Shown piece after piece: positions 36,191-45,927 of a DNA stretch of 64,000 bases. The stretch is from positions 184,791-248,790 of the forward strand of contig JBBAOE010000001.1 in NCBI GenBank assembly GCA_040401595.1. Direction: 5' to 3'. Position 1 is the first letter of the stretch. Each line of letters begins with the position of its first letter. Both the position numbers and the translations under genes were made by a program. Source of the stretch: RFPW01 sp040401595 (GTDB taxonomy: Bacteria > Pseudomonadota > Gammaproteobacteria > Burkholderiales > Burkholderiaceae_E). The notes beneath the pieces were generated by a model. The model saw nothing but the letters and a program-made list of their open reading frames with translations, searched no databases and had not been told where the DNA came from.

Positions 36191-39100
36191 GACGCCGATT
36201 GTAGGCGATTGCCTCCGCGCCACTGCGCCAGCAACCCAACCCAATGGGTCCGCACCCCCCGCAGGTTAGCCTCCTTGACCAAGCCAAAACCGCGAATCTG
36301 CTCGGGGATTCTGGCCAACTCGACCGCGAGGGTGTGGTTCTTGGTGCCAAGCCCGCGCAACAACTCCTCGATCAGCGCTTCATATTCAACGATCAAAGCC
36401 CGCTCCTGGCGACGCTCCTCAGTGTACCCAAACGGGTCAAAAGCCGTTCCGCGCAAGAATTTCAGAGTGGCTAATCCCCGCATGACCGGCAATACCCAGG
36501 GCCCGAATGCAATTTTGCGCGGTCGACCGGTCAAGGGATCCACCCGTGCGATGCCCGGAGGGGCCAGGTGGAACCGTAACGACCAGTCGCCATCAAATTG
36601 GCTGCGCAGCCGCTCCAGAAACTCGGGATCGGCATGCAATCGCGCGACCTCATATTCATCCTTGTAGGATAGAAGGCGGAAATACTGCTGCGCAACCGCT
36701 TCGGTCAGTCCCCCGGCACTGACCCCGATCAGATTGAACTCGGCCTGCTGCACCCGATTCACCAAGGCCTCATAGCGTTGCGCCAGCGCGAGATTCTGAT
36801 AGGCCGTGAGGTGACGGGCCCGCAACCCAACCTCAGCTTCGAGAGTCGCCGCCGCCGATTCAGCCCCGCCTTGCGGTTCGAGTGTCCGTTGGCCGTCCAC
36901 TTCGGCGAAGGAACTCTCTCCGAAAGCAGCCTGCTGGACGGCGATGAGATCGTGTGCCGCACGCCGGCCCCAAAGAAAAGCCGCCAGATTGGCTGGGACG
37001 GCTGCGCCGTTCAGTTCGATAGCCCGCTCGAGCGCCGCCCGGGTCACGGGCAGCCAACCGCGCTGGCAAGCCCACCCGAGCATGAACGGGTTGGCATAAA
37101 GCGCATCCCCGCACAAGGCAACCGCGAGGCGCTGCGCGGCGACAAAATCGACCGACTGCGGCCCAACCGTTGCAACCAATTCGTCGCGCAGTCGAGCCTC
37201 GGGCAGCATCCAGTCCGGGTTGCGAAGCGATTCAACCGTCGGCGCCACATCGGCGTTGATGATGACGCGGGTGACCCCAGGTCGCATTCGCGCAAGCGCG
37301 TCGGCACCACAGGTCACCACGAGGTCGCCGCCGATCACGAGCTGCGCCTCCCCAATGGCCACCCGGGTCGCAAAGAGCTGGTCCTGGGTCGGCGCGATCT
37401 GGATATGCGAGGTCACCGCGCCACCTTTCTGCGCAAGCCCCGCCATATCGAGCACCGCAACGCCGCGTCCGTCCAGATGAGCTGCCATGCCCAGCAGCTG
37501 CCCGATCGTGACCACCCCGGTTCCGCCCACCCCAGTTACTAGGATTCCGTAAGGGTGTTCCGCACGGATGCCGACCAGAGCAGCTTCGATCGCATGCACC
37601 TGCGGTTCAGGCAGTCCAGGCCAGGCAGCTGGGCTCGCGTCCGGCGTCCGATCGCTTCGGACCCGTCCCCGCCACCGCCCCCCTTCGACCGTCACAAAAC
37701 TTGGGCAGAAGCCCTTCAAACACGAAAAATCCTTGTTACACGAAGATTGGTTGATCCGGCGTTTGCGCCCGAGCGGTGTGGCCAGAGGCTCGACCGAAAC
37801 GCAGGATGACTGGGCGGTGCAGTCGCCACAGCCTTCGCACACAGCCTCATTGATGACCACGCGCCGCGCAGGGTCGGGGAATCCGGGCTGTCCGTCGGGG
37901 CCCTTGCGTTTGCGCCGGCGCCGCTTCTCGGAGGCGCAGGTCTGGTCATACACAATCACCGTCACCCCGACCACTTCGCGCAGGCGGCGCTGGACCGCGT
38001 CGAGATGGTCCCGGTGTTCGACCCGCACACCATCGAGCGCATGCGCCATCATCGCGTCACCGCCAGCCTGGGTCTTTAAAGCCGCCGGACTGTGCTTCTC
38101 GGGCTCGTCGGTCACGATGACCACTTCCTGGACGCCCTCGGCACGCAGTTGTGCCACCACCTGGGGTACGGTCAAGCTGCCATCCAACGGCTGGCCACCG
38201 GTCATGGCAACCGCATCGTTGTAGAGCAACTTATAGGTCATCGTCGCGCGGGCCGCGATGGCTGCCCGGATCGCGAGAATGCCGGAATGAAAATAGGTTC
38301 CATCGCCCATGTTGGCGAAGATATGCGGCGTTTCGGAGAATGGCGCCTGACCGATCCAGGCCACACCCTCCCCCCCCATCTGCGAGAACGTATCCGTGCG
38401 TCGTTTGGGGTCCCACTGCGCCATGAAATGGCAGCCGATCCCAGCCAGAGCCCGCGAGCCTTCGGGTACATGGGTCGACGTGTTGTGCGGACAACCCGAA
38501 CAGAACGTCGGCGTGCGCTGCAATTCGACTGGCGTACCTGCCGCCAAGGCCGCGTCAGCATCGGATTTCGGGGCGCCTGAGGCGTGATCCAGGCGGGCCA
38601 GCGGCTCGATCCGCAGTTGGATCGGCTTGCGCTCCTTGGCGTCGAGAATCGCCAGCCGTGCTTCGATTCTGGCGCGCACATCCGGGGCCAGACGCCTCCC
38701 TTCGCCATCGGCCGAGATCAGGCGGCGGCCGATGACCCGCGCCACCATGGCTGGGGAATGCTCGCCATGCGGCGCCAAGAGCCAGTCACTGCGTGGGCTG
38801 GACCATTCCCCACCGCGCTGATCGCGCTCGTCGAACTTGCCATACACCCGCGGACGGACGTCATCGCGCCAGTTGTAGAGCTCCTCTTTGATGGCGTATT
38901 CCACCAACTGACGCTTTTCCTCGACGACGAGAATTTCTTCCAGCCCAGTGGCGAACTCACGGATGGAGGTGGGTTCCAGGGGCCAGACCACGCCGCACTT
39001 GAAGAGCCGAATACCCACCTCAGAGCAGGTCGCCGCGTCGAGACCAAGGTCGTCAAGCGCCTGGCGCGTATCGAGATACGACTTGCCCCCCGCGACCACG

Positions 39101-39966
39101 CCCAACCAGGCGCGGCGCGAATCGATCGCCGTAAAATTCAAGCGGTTGGCGCGGATGTAGGCGAGAGCGGCGTACCACTTGTGGTCCAACAATCGCTGTT
39201 CCTGCGCCATCGGGCTATCCGGCCAGCGGATATTGAGACCACCCGGGGGCATTTCATCCTCACCCGGCAGTTGGATGGTGACGTGATCTGGATCAATGAC
39301 GACGGCGGCGGAGGACTCCGCCACATCGGTCACCGCCTTCATGGCAACCCAAAGCCCCGACCAGCGTGACATCGCCCAGCCATGCAGGCCAAAGTCCAAA
39401 AATTCCTGCACCCCAGCAGGATAGAACACCGGCATGCCGCAGGCTTTGAAAATGAACTCACTCTGATGCGGTAGCGTTGAGCTCTTGGCGCCGTGATCAT
39501 CGCCCGCGACGGCAATGACGCCCCCGTGGCGGGCCGATCCCGCTGCATTGGCATGTTTGAAGACATCGCTGCAGCGGTCGACCCCGGGGCCTTTCCCGTA
39601 CCAGAGGCCAAACACGCCGTCCGCGGTGGCGCCAGGGAACAGATCGATCTGCTGCGTCCCCCAGAGCGCATTCGCTGCCAGTTCTTCATTGACGCCAGGC
39701 CGGAAGACCACTCGATGGCGCTCCAGATGCTCGCGCGCTTTCCACATCGCCTGGTCTACGGAGCCCAGCGGAGAGCCCCGATACCCGGAGACAAACCCCG
39801 CGGTCCTCAGGCCGGCGATCCGGTCACGCTCGCGCTGCAGCATTGGCAACCTCACCAGCGCCTGGGTGCCGTTCATGAAGGCGCGCCCCCGCTCAAGGGC
39901 GTACTTGTCATCGAGCGTGACTTCGCGCAAGGCCCGGGCCAGGTCAGCATCCATGGGAGCATTCAT
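36187..39966 (-). CDS. Indolepyruvate:ferredoxin oxidoreductase family protein (fused subunits)
   Basis: A 1259-residue fused 2-oxoacid oxidoreductase, probably acting on aryl or branched 2-oxoacids with CoA, TPP and ferredoxin. The N-terminal alpha part includes GFVSGYRGSPLGSVD. The TPP-binding part has IFANMGDGTYFHSG. A cysteine cluster region (EAVCEGCGDCTAQSSC, then CNKDFSCLKGFCPS) binds iron-sulfur. The C-terminal gamma domain begins ILVTGVGGTGVVTIGQLL. ATG 39966 has GGAG upstream. It lies between ribE and ribBA and shares an ATGA junction with ribBA, so it is embedded in the riboflavin operon. The exact substrate is unknown. Confidence 0.9.
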   Translation of the reverse strand: MNAPMDADLARALREVTLDDKYALERGRAFMNGTQALVRLPMLQRERDRIAGLRTAGFVSGYRGSPLGSVDQAMWKAREHLERHRVVFRPGVNEELAANALWGTQQIDLFPGATADGVFGLWYGKGPGVDRCSDVFKHANAAGSARHGGVIAVAGDDHGAKSSTLPHQSEFIFKACGMPVFYPAGVQEFLDFGLHGWAMSRWSGLWVAMKAVTDVAESSAAVVIDPDHVTIQLPGEDEMPPGGLNIRWPDSPMAQEQRLLDHKWYAALAYIRANRLNFTAIDSRRAWLGVVAGGKSYLDTRQALDDLGLDAATCSEVGIRLFKCGVVWPLEPTSIREFATGLEEILVVEEKRQLVEYAIKEELYNWRDDVRPRVYGKFDERDQRGGEWSSPRSDWLLAPHGEHSPAMVARVIGRRLISADGEGRRLAPDVRARIEARLAILDAKERKPIQLRIEPLARLDHASGAPKSDADAALAAGTPVELQRTPTFCSGCPHNTSTHVPEGSRALAGIGCHFMAQWDPKRRTDTFSQMGGEGVAWIGQAPFSETPHIFANMGDGTYFHSGILAIRAAIAARATMTYKLLYNDAVAMTGGQPLDGSLTVPQVVAQLRAEGVQEVVIVTDEPEKHSPAALKTQAGGDAMMAHALDGVRVEHRDHLDAVQRRLREVVGVTVIVYDQTCASEKRRRRKRKGPDGQPGFPDPARRVVINEAVCEGCGDCTAQSSCVSVEPLATPLGRKRRINQSSCNKDFSCLKGFCPSFVTVEGGRWRGRVRSDRTPDASPAAWPGLPEPQVHAIEAALVGIRAEHPYGILVTGVGGTGVVTIGQLLGMAAHLDGRGVAVLDMAGLAQKGGAVTSHIQIAPTQDQLFATRVAIGEAQLVIGGDLVVTCGADALARMRPGVTRVIINADVAPTVESLRNPDWMLPEARLRDELVATVGPQSVDFVAAQRLAVALCGDALYANPFMLGWACQRGWLPVTRAALERAIELNGAAVPANLAAFLWGRRAAHDLIAVQQAAFGESSFAEVDGQRTLEPQGGAESAAATLEAEVGLRARHLTAYQNLALAQRYEALVNRVQQAEFNLIGVSAGGLTEAVAQQYFRLLSYKDEYEVARLHADPEFLERLRSQFDGDWSLRFHLAPPGIARVDPLTGRPRKIAFGPWVLPVMRGLATLKFLRGTAFDPFGYTEERRQERALIVEYEALIEELLRGLGTKNHTLAVELARIPEQIRGFGLVKEANLRGVRTHWVGLLAQWRGGNRLQSAS

Positions 39967-40021
39967 CGGTCCGGATCTCCTTGGTTTAGTCGCCTGCTGC
40001 ATCCATCATTGAGACGGCGGA

Positions 40022-40756
40022 TCAACGATCTCCCGAAAATCGCCCCGCAAGGAGTCGCTCACAGTACCGGGCGATCTGATCCACCTCGAGGTTCACCGGA
40101 TCGCCCGCCTTCAAGCGACCCAGCGTCGTGACTGCCATCGTATGCGGAATCACATTGATTTCAATGCGGGTAACCCGCCCCCCATCGGTGACCAAAGGCG
40201 TCATCGTCGCGAGGCCCTCGGGGGAGTCAGCCCACGACGCCCCATCCAGGACGATGTCATCGACCACCCGATTGACCGTGAGCGATACACCATTGACCGT
40301 CACCGAGCCCTTATAGGCGAAATAACGTGCCAGGGGTGCTGGCACATCGATGGCAAGACGCCAGGACTCCCCGACCGCAATGAACTCCGCCACCCGACCC
40401 AGTCCATCCACGTGTCCGCTGACCAGATGGCCACCCAGGCGATCCGACAGGCGTAGCGCTTTCTCGAGGTTGACAGAGCCCATCTGGGCAAGCCCCGCCG
40501 TCTTGGACAGGCTCTCGCGCGACACATCGACCGCAAAACGCCCCCCGGGAAGCTGGCTCGATGGCTTGCCGCCAAGATCCACGACCGTCATGCAAGCGCC
40601 CTGTATGGCAATCGAGTCACCAATGCCGACATCGTCCAGGCCCAGGTCAGACGCCTCGATGACCAGGCGCACGCCGCTCTGGGCGCAATCCGGCTCAGAC
40701 GACAGCGGGACAACGGCCTCGATCATGCCAAGCGCGGTAACAATTCCAGTAAACAT
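40022..40756 (-). CDS. ribE: Riboflavin synthase, alpha chain
   Basis: A 244-residue enzyme dismutating two lumazines to riboflavin. It has the invariant MFTGIV start and two homologous lumazine-binding barrels, each with a GDSIAIQGACMTV- or KGSVTVNGVSLTV-type motif, plus HLVSGHVDGLG. Start is ATG 40756, with AAGGTG upstream. It follows ribD with a 5-bp gap. Downstream, instead of ribBA, comes the oxidoreductase gene. Confidence 0.95.
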   Translation of the reverse strand: MFTGIVTALGMIEAVVPLSSEPDCAQSGVRLVIEASDLGLDDVGIGDSIAIQGACMTVVDLGGKPSSQLPGGRFAVDVSRESLSKTAGLAQMGSVNLEKALRLSDRLGGHLVSGHVDGLGRVAEFIAVGESWRLAIDVPAPLARYFAYKGSVTVNGVSLTVNRVVDDIVLDGASWADSPEGLATMTPLVTDGGRVTRIEINVIPHTMAVTTLGRLKAGDPVNLEVDQIARYCERLLAGRFSGDR

Positions 40757-40761
40757 GTGGA

Positions 40762-42021
40762 TCACACCTTGAAGCGTTCGCGGTCACGGGCGAGGATTCG
40801 CAGGTCATCGCCGACCGCCTCCACCGCATGAAAGTACAAGCGTTTGGCAAGTTCGAGCGACTCGGGTGGCTCGAGATTGAACATGGCACGGCAATCGCCC
40901 AGCAAGGCCGGCGCCAGATAAATCAGCAACTCATCCACCCAACCCTCGCGCAATAGTGAGCCATTCAAGGCAGCACCCGCCTCAATGTGCAATTCGTTGA
41001 CCCCTCGACTAGCCAATTCGGCCAGCAGAGCACCGAGATCGACCTTGCTTGGCGCTGGCAGCGGCGCCGGTACTTGGGGCCCCAAAGCTGGCACACGGGG
41101 TTGTGGAAGCGACAGCAGTTCGACCCCATGATCCTGCAGCAGGCGCGCTTTATCGGCCAGAGGCCCAGCCACCAGCCACGCTGGATCAAGCGCGTGAACC
41201 AGCAACAGATCACCCGCTCGGACCAACCTGGCCTGAGGGTCGATCTCGAGTCGACTGTCGATCAGGACCCGCTGCGGTTGCCGGATCGGTCCGCTTGCGG
41301 GCAGGAGATGATCTGGCAAATCGCGCACCGTCAACTGTGGGTCGTCGTCACGGACCGTTCCGATGCCGGTCAGAATTGCGCAGGCCCGCGCGCGCCAGGC
41401 ATGTCCATCGGCGCGTGCTGCGGCCCCGGTGATCCACTGGCTACGGCCATCGGGCAGCGCCGTGCGGCCATCCAAACTGGCCGCGACCTTCAGGCGGACC
41501 CAAGGCAAGCCCCGAGTCATGCGGGCGACAAACCCGAGATTCAATTCGAGGGCCTCATCCGCAAGCAAACCGCATCGAACCTCAATGCCGGCCGCTCGCA
41601 GTCGCGCCAAGCCGCGGCCGGCAACCAGCGGATTGGGATCTTCCATAGCGACAATGACGCGGCTCACGCCGGACTGAATCAGGGCCTCCACACAGGGGGG
41701 CGTCCGACCCTGGTGCGCGCAGGGCTCCAGGGTGACATAGGCGGTAGCGCCGCGGGCGCGCTCGCCCGCAGCGTTCAGCGCATGAACCTCGGCATGCGCC
41801 TGGCCCGCCTGTTGATGCCAGCCTTCACCGACGATCGCGTCACCCAAGCCCGACACGCGATCCGCGCTGTCGGTAGCGTCAGAAATCAGGCCGAACCCGG
41901 CTCCGGACCCCGGGGCGGTCAGCACACAACCGACCCGCGGATTGGGTGTTGTCGTCCACAATCCCCGGCGGGCCAACGCCAGTGCTCGGCCCATCAACAC
42001 CCGATCTGCCTCGCTGAACAT
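40762..42021 (-). CDS. ribD: Bifunctional diaminohydroxyphosphoribosylaminopyrimidine deaminase / reductase
   Basis: A 419-residue, two-domain enzyme. The deaminase half has the zinc site HAEVHAL and LEPCAHQGRTPPC. The reductase half starts LPWVRLKVAASLDGRTAL and includes ILTGIGTVRDDDPQL. Between the NPRVGCV strand and GEGWHQQAG there are about 24 extra residues (rich in Gly, Ser and Asp) compared with the usual short loop. The C-terminal LHIEAGAALNGSLLREGWVD is intact. It follows nrdR by 17 bp, and no FMN riboswitch fits in that space. Confidence 0.93.
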   Translation of the reverse strand: MFSEADRVLMGRALALARRGLWTTTPNPRVGCVLTAPGSGAGFGLISDATDSADRVSGLGDAIVGEGWHQQAGQAHAEVHALNAAGERARGATAYVTLEPCAHQGRTPPCVEALIQSGVSRVIVAMEDPNPLVAGRGLARLRAAGIEVRCGLLADEALELNLGFVARMTRGLPWVRLKVAASLDGRTALPDGRSQWITGAAARADGHAWRARACAILTGIGTVRDDDPQLTVRDLPDHLLPASGPIRQPQRVLIDSRLEIDPQARLVRAGDLLLVHALDPAWLVAGPLADKARLLQDHGVELLSLPQPRVPALGPQVPAPLPAPSKVDLGALLAELASRGVNELHIEAGAALNGSLLREGWVDELLIYLAPALLGDCRAMFNLEPPESLELAKRLYFHAVEAVGDDLRILARDRERFKV

Positions 42022-42038
42022 CGGTAGCTCCCCGCGCC

Positions 42039-42506
42039 CTATCGAGCGCTAGGGTTATCAGGGCGCACTTCCTGAATGATTTCAGCGAATTCATCCAGAT
42101 GCTCGAAATTGCGATAGACCGACGCAAAGCGCACGTATCCAACCTTGTCCAGGCGCCTGAGCTCACGCATAACCAGTTCTCCGATCCGATCGCTGGGGAC
42201 TTCGCGGGTACCCGAACTGATCAGAGCCTCCTCGATGCGCGAGATCGCGGCTTCGATGGCTTCCGCGGATACGGGGCGCTTACGCAAGGCAAGCGTCATT
42301 GAACTGCGCGGTTTGATCCGATCGAATTCAACCCGAGTCCCATTTTTCTTGACGACCACAGGCAGCGCCAATTCGGCGCGCTCGTAGGTTGTGAAGCGCT
42401 TGTCACAGCCCGGACAGCGCCTGCGCCGACGGGTGACGTCGCCATCGTCAGAGGACCGGGTCTCGGCCACCTGAGTATCAGCGTAAGCGCAGAACGGACA
42501 GCGCAC
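42039..42506 (-). CDS. nrdR: Transcriptional repressor NrdR
   Basis: A 155-residue regulator of ribonucleotide reductase genes. The zinc ribbon is CPFC...CPGC (residues 3-6 and 31-34), followed by RFTTYER, and the ATP-cone domain starts VVVKKNGTRVEFD. It starts at GTG 42506, 30 bp after glyA. The glyA-nrdR-ribD order is standard in betaproteobacteria. No ribonucleotide reductase gene is in the window. Confidence 0.95.
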   Translation of the reverse strand: MRCPFCAYADTQVAETRSSDDGDVTRRRRRCPGCDKRFTTYERAELALPVVVKKNGTRVEFDRIKPRSSMTLALRKRPVSAEAIEAAISRIEEALISSGTREVPSDRIGELVMRELRRLDKVGYVRFASVYRNFEHLDEFAEIIQEVRPDNPSAR

Positions 42507-42536
42507 GACGGTTCGGTTGACGCGTTTGGCGGGCCG

Positions 42537-43823
42537 CTAGTCCGGGGACCGCCCGGACGGCGGCGCCAAGGACGGCCCCGACGAATACACGGGGAAGCGG
42601 GCCGTGAGCGCAGCAACCTGAGCGCGCACCCGCGCCAGCACCTCGGCATCATTGGGCGCGTCAAGCGTATCGGCAATGAGGTTGGCGGTGGCTACAGACT
42701 CTTCGACGCCAAACCCCCGGGTTGTAATGGCCGGCGAGCCCAGACGCACCCCACTGGTGACGAACGGCTTTTCCGGATCATGCGGGATCGCGTTCTTGTT
42801 GACCGTAATATGAGCCGCGCCCAGCAATGCCTCGGCCGCTTTGCCGGTGATGCCCTTGGGCCGCAAATCGACCAGCATGACGTGACTCTCGGTGCGTCCA
42901 GAGACAATTCGCAACCCACGCTGGACCAGGGTTTGGGCCATCGCCCGCGCATTGTCGAGGACCTGCTGCTGGTAGACCCGAAAAGAGGGTTGCAGCGCCT
43001 CCGCAAATGCCGTCGCCTTGGCGGCAATCACATGCATGAGCGGGCCGCCCTGCAGGCCAGGGAAAATTGCGCTGTTAATCGCCTTCTCATGTTCGGCCTT
43101 CATCAGCAGGATTCCGCCCCGCGGTCCACGCAAGCTCTTGTGCGTGGTTGAGCTGACCACATCGGCGAATGGGACCGGATTGGGATAGACACCGGCGGCA
43201 ATGAGCCCTGAGTAGTGGGCCATATCGACGAGCAGGATCGCGCCGACCGCTTTGGCAACGCGCGAAAACCGTTCGAAATCGATCCGCAGTGAGTAGGCAG
43301 AGGCGCCTGCAATGATCAGCCGTGGCCGGTGCTCGTGGGCCAGACGCTCCATCGCGTCGTAGTCGATCGCTTCGCTGGCGTCGAGGCCATAAGACACAAT
43401 GTTGAACCACTTACCCGACAGGTTCAGCGGCATCCCATGGGTGAGATGCCCCCCTTCTGCAAGTGACATGCCCATCACGGTGTCGCCAGGTTTGCAGAAT
43501 GCCAGCATCACCGCCTGGTTGGCCTGTGAGCCTGAATTAGGCTGGACATTGGCGGCCTCGGCCCCATACAGCTGCTTGAGGCGATCGATGGCGAGCTGCT
43601 CAACCACGTCGACATGCTCGCAGCCCCCGTAATAGCGCTTGCCGGGATAGCCTTCCGCATATTTATTGGTCAGCTGGGACCCTTGAGCCTGCAGAACCGC
43701 TGGAGACGCATAGTTCTCAGAGGCGATCAACTCGATATGGTCTTCCTGTCGACGATTTTCGGCCTGAATCGCGCGCCAGAGCTCAGGGTCAGTCTGGTCA
43801 AGGGTCTGTGAACGAACGAACAT
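42537..43823 (-). CDS. glyA: Serine hydroxymethyltransferase
   Basis: A 428-residue PLP enzyme interconverting serine and glycine with THF. The PLP lysine lies in SSTTHKSLRGPRGG; YPGKRYYGGCEHVD and HYSGLIAAGVYP are also conserved. A 15-residue Pro/Ser-rich tail is extra. It leads the glyA-nrdR-rib block and together with fhs is the only visible one-carbon enzyme. Only 27 bp separate it from the upstream phosphatase gene. Confidence 0.96.
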   Translation of the reverse strand: MFVRSQTLDQTDPELWRAIQAENRRQEDHIELIASENYASPAVLQAQGSQLTNKYAEGYPGKRYYGGCEHVDVVEQLAIDRLKQLYGAEAANVQPNSGSQANQAVMLAFCKPGDTVMGMSLAEGGHLTHGMPLNLSGKWFNIVSYGLDASEAIDYDAMERLAHEHRPRLIIAGASAYSLRIDFERFSRVAKAVGAILLVDMAHYSGLIAAGVYPNPVPFADVVSSTTHKSLRGPRGGILLMKAEHEKAINSAIFPGLQGGPLMHVIAAKATAFAEALQPSFRVYQQQVLDNARAMAQTLVQRGLRIVSGRTESHVMLVDLRPKGITGKAAEALLGAAHITVNKNAIPHDPEKPFVTSGVRLGSPAITTRGFGVEESVATANLIADTLDAPNDAEVLARVRAQVAALTARFPVYSSGPSLAPPSGRSPD

Positions 43824-43850
43824 GGCAAATCCGGGGTCTAGATGGCAGGA

Positions 43851-44549
43851 TTATAGGTCGTCGGCTGGCTGCGTCAGATGGTCGGTGTCGGCCCAAACCA
43901 CCACCTCCCAAGTATCGTTTGCAAGCGCCAGCACATTGCGTGCGGCGTTCAGAGTCTGGTGTTGTCTGGGCGCAAGCAGCGTGAGTCCGGCCGCACGACG
44001 GAACGCCATATCGAGCACGCCCCCGTGCGTCACCGCAATGACCCGAAACGGCTCGCCCGTTACGGAACCCGGCTGCCCCGATTCGGCGGCGGTTCGATCA
44101 AGCCATCCGCGCACGCGGGCATCAAAGCCGCTCAGGGTTTCACCCTCGGGCGGACCCCAAGCGGGATCCCGGTTCTGCCAGCGCGCCCAATCCTCGGGCC
44201 AGAGGCTCTCGATCTCGTCATAGGCATGGCCCTCAAAAACACCGTAGCGGCGCTCACGCAACTGAGGATCGAAGGTGAGCTCCAGGCCCGTCGCCTCGGC
44301 AATCGCCGCCGCCGTCTGCGCCGCCCGAATCTGGTCGCTTGAAATCAGGCGATGAAAGCGCCCGCCCGGGTGATCCGCATGCCGACGGGCAAGCGCCTGA
44401 CCAATCGCAGCCGCTTGCGCCTGACCGGTCGGGTTCAGTTCGATTTCGATTGAGCCCTGAATCCGTCTTACGGCATTCCAGGCGGTCTCGCCGTGACGCA
44501 CCAGGGTGAGTTCAAGCCTGGGCCGATCGGGTTGCGACATCGTGCTCAT
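43851..44549 (-). CDS. Histidine phosphatase family protein (phosphoglycerate mutase-like)
   Basis: A 232-residue protein with the phosphohistidine motif LVRHGETAWN near residue 17 and a later catalytic His in VIAVTHGGVLDMAFRRA. DQIRAAQTAAAIAEATG and ERRYGVFEGHAYDEI fit the cofactor-dependent PGM-like phosphatase branch. The substrate is not predictable. Its start overlaps the tyrS stop by 4 bp (ATGA), so the two are coupled. Confidence 0.85.
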   Translation of the reverse strand: MSTMSQPDRPRLELTLVRHGETAWNAVRRIQGSIEIELNPTGQAQAAAIGQALARRHADHPGGRFHRLISSDQIRAAQTAAAIAEATGLELTFDPQLRERRYGVFEGHAYDEIESLWPEDWARWQNRDPAWGPPEGETLSGFDARVRGWLDRTAAESGQPGSVTGEPFRVIAVTHGGVLDMAFRRAAGLTLLAPRQHQTLNAARNVLALANDTWEVVVWADTDHLTQPADDL

Positions 44550-45778
44550 GCCTGAAGGACCACGCGGGCGAATCGTCGCTTGCCGATCTGTACAACGTAG
44601 GTTCCGGCCGCCATTCGCAGCGCGCGGTCCTCAACCACCACCCCGTCCACCTTGACTCCACGCTGCTCGATGGCCCGCTGGGCCTCGGCGCCAGAAGCGA
44701 CCAGCCGGGCATCCCGCAGCACCTGCTGAATACCCAACGGTGCCCCCATCAACTGAAACTCGGGCAGATCGTCCGGGACGGCATTGCCGCGAAAGCGAGC
44801 GTTGAACGCCTCGTCTGCTTGCACTGCTGAGGCCGGAGAATGAAAGCGCGCGACAATTTCACGCGCCAATCGAGACTTCACGTCCCGGGGATTGAGCCCA
44901 TCAGCCACCTCGCTACGCAGTTGGCCGATCGTCGCCAGGGACTCAAAAGAGAGCAACTCGTACCAGTTCCACATCAGCTCGTCCGAGATCGACATCACCT
45001 TGCCAAACATCTCGGCCGGCGCATCCGTGATGCCCACCGTGTTGCCTTTGGATTTGGACATCTTCTCGGTGCCGTCCAGGCCCACGAGCAAGGGCATCGT
45101 CAGAATGCACTGGGGCTCCTGCCCGTACTCCTTCTGCAGCTCCCGCCCCACGAGAAGATTGAATTTCTGATCCGTGCCGCCGAGTTCGAGATCCGAATGC
45201 AATGCCACCGAGTCATAGCCCTGCATCAGCGGATACAGCAGTTCGTGCACCGAGATTGGCACTCCGCTCCGGTATCGCCGGGTGAAATCATCGCGCTCTA
45301 GCATGCGGGCCAGGGTGTAGCGCGCCGCGAGCTGGATCATGCCCCGCGCGCCCAGCGCATCGGACCATTCCGAGTTATAGCGAATCTCGGTTCGTTGTGG
45401 ATCGAGCACCAGACTGGCCTGACGATAGTAGGTAGCCGCGTTGGCTTCGATCTGCTCACGGGTCAGTGGGGGGCGGGTCGTATTGCGCCCCGAGGGATCA
45501 CCGATGGTCGCGGTGAAGTCTCCGATCAGAAAAATCACCGTATGCCCCAGGTCCTGGAGCTGACGCATCTTGTTGAGCACCACCGTGTGCCCCAGGTGCA
45601 AATCCGGTGCAGTTGGATCCAGACCAAGCTTGATGCGCAGGGGCTTCTGCTCTCGGGCACTGCGTTCGAGCTTGCGTGCAAACTCCGCTTCCACCAACAA
45701 CTCGTCAGCGCCGCGGCGGGCGACATCCATGGCCGCAAGGACCGTATCCGATAGGATCGTTGAGGAACGCTCGTTCAT
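44546..45778 (-). CDS. tyrS: Tyrosine--tRNA ligase
   Basis: A 410-residue class I synthetase of the TyrRS type with an S4 domain. The HIGH counterpart is PDLHLGHTVVLNK, KMSKS is KMSKSKGNTVG, and LIGDFTATIGDPSGR is the tyrosine pocket region. The C-terminal S4-like RNA-binding segment shows EQRGVKVDGVVVED. Start is ATG 45778. It is divergent from the M23 peptidase gene, with about 150 bp between. Confidence 0.95.
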   Translation of the reverse strand: MNERSSTILSDTVLAAMDVARRGADELLVEAEFARKLERSAREQKPLRIKLGLDPTAPDLHLGHTVVLNKMRQLQDLGHTVIFLIGDFTATIGDPSGRNTTRPPLTREQIEANAATYYRQASLVLDPQRTEIRYNSEWSDALGARGMIQLAARYTLARMLERDDFTRRYRSGVPISVHELLYPLMQGYDSVALHSDLELGGTDQKFNLLVGRELQKEYGQEPQCILTMPLLVGLDGTEKMSKSKGNTVGITDAPAEMFGKVMSISDELMWNWYELLSFESLATIGQLRSEVADGLNPRDVKSRLAREIVARFHSPASAVQADEAFNARFRGNAVPDDLPEFQLMGAPLGIQQVLRDARLVASGAEAQRAIEQRGVKVDGVVVEDRALRMAAGTYVVQIGKRRFARVVLQA

Positions 45779-45927
45779 GATGCTCGATCGATGTCTGGAA
45801 GGGTTGACCGGTTCAGAAATCAGGCCGGAAGGTTGGGGAATTCCCTGTCAGGCGGAGGACAGACCTGCCATTGTCCGGCCATTCTGGGCTATTATCCGCA
45901 GTCGTTTGACTTTCGCCCATCCTTCGC

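Noticed and set aside
42022..42038. FMN riboswitch upstream of ribD
   Set aside because: The gap to nrdR is only 17 bp, and no RFN-type element is seen elsewhere in the operon.
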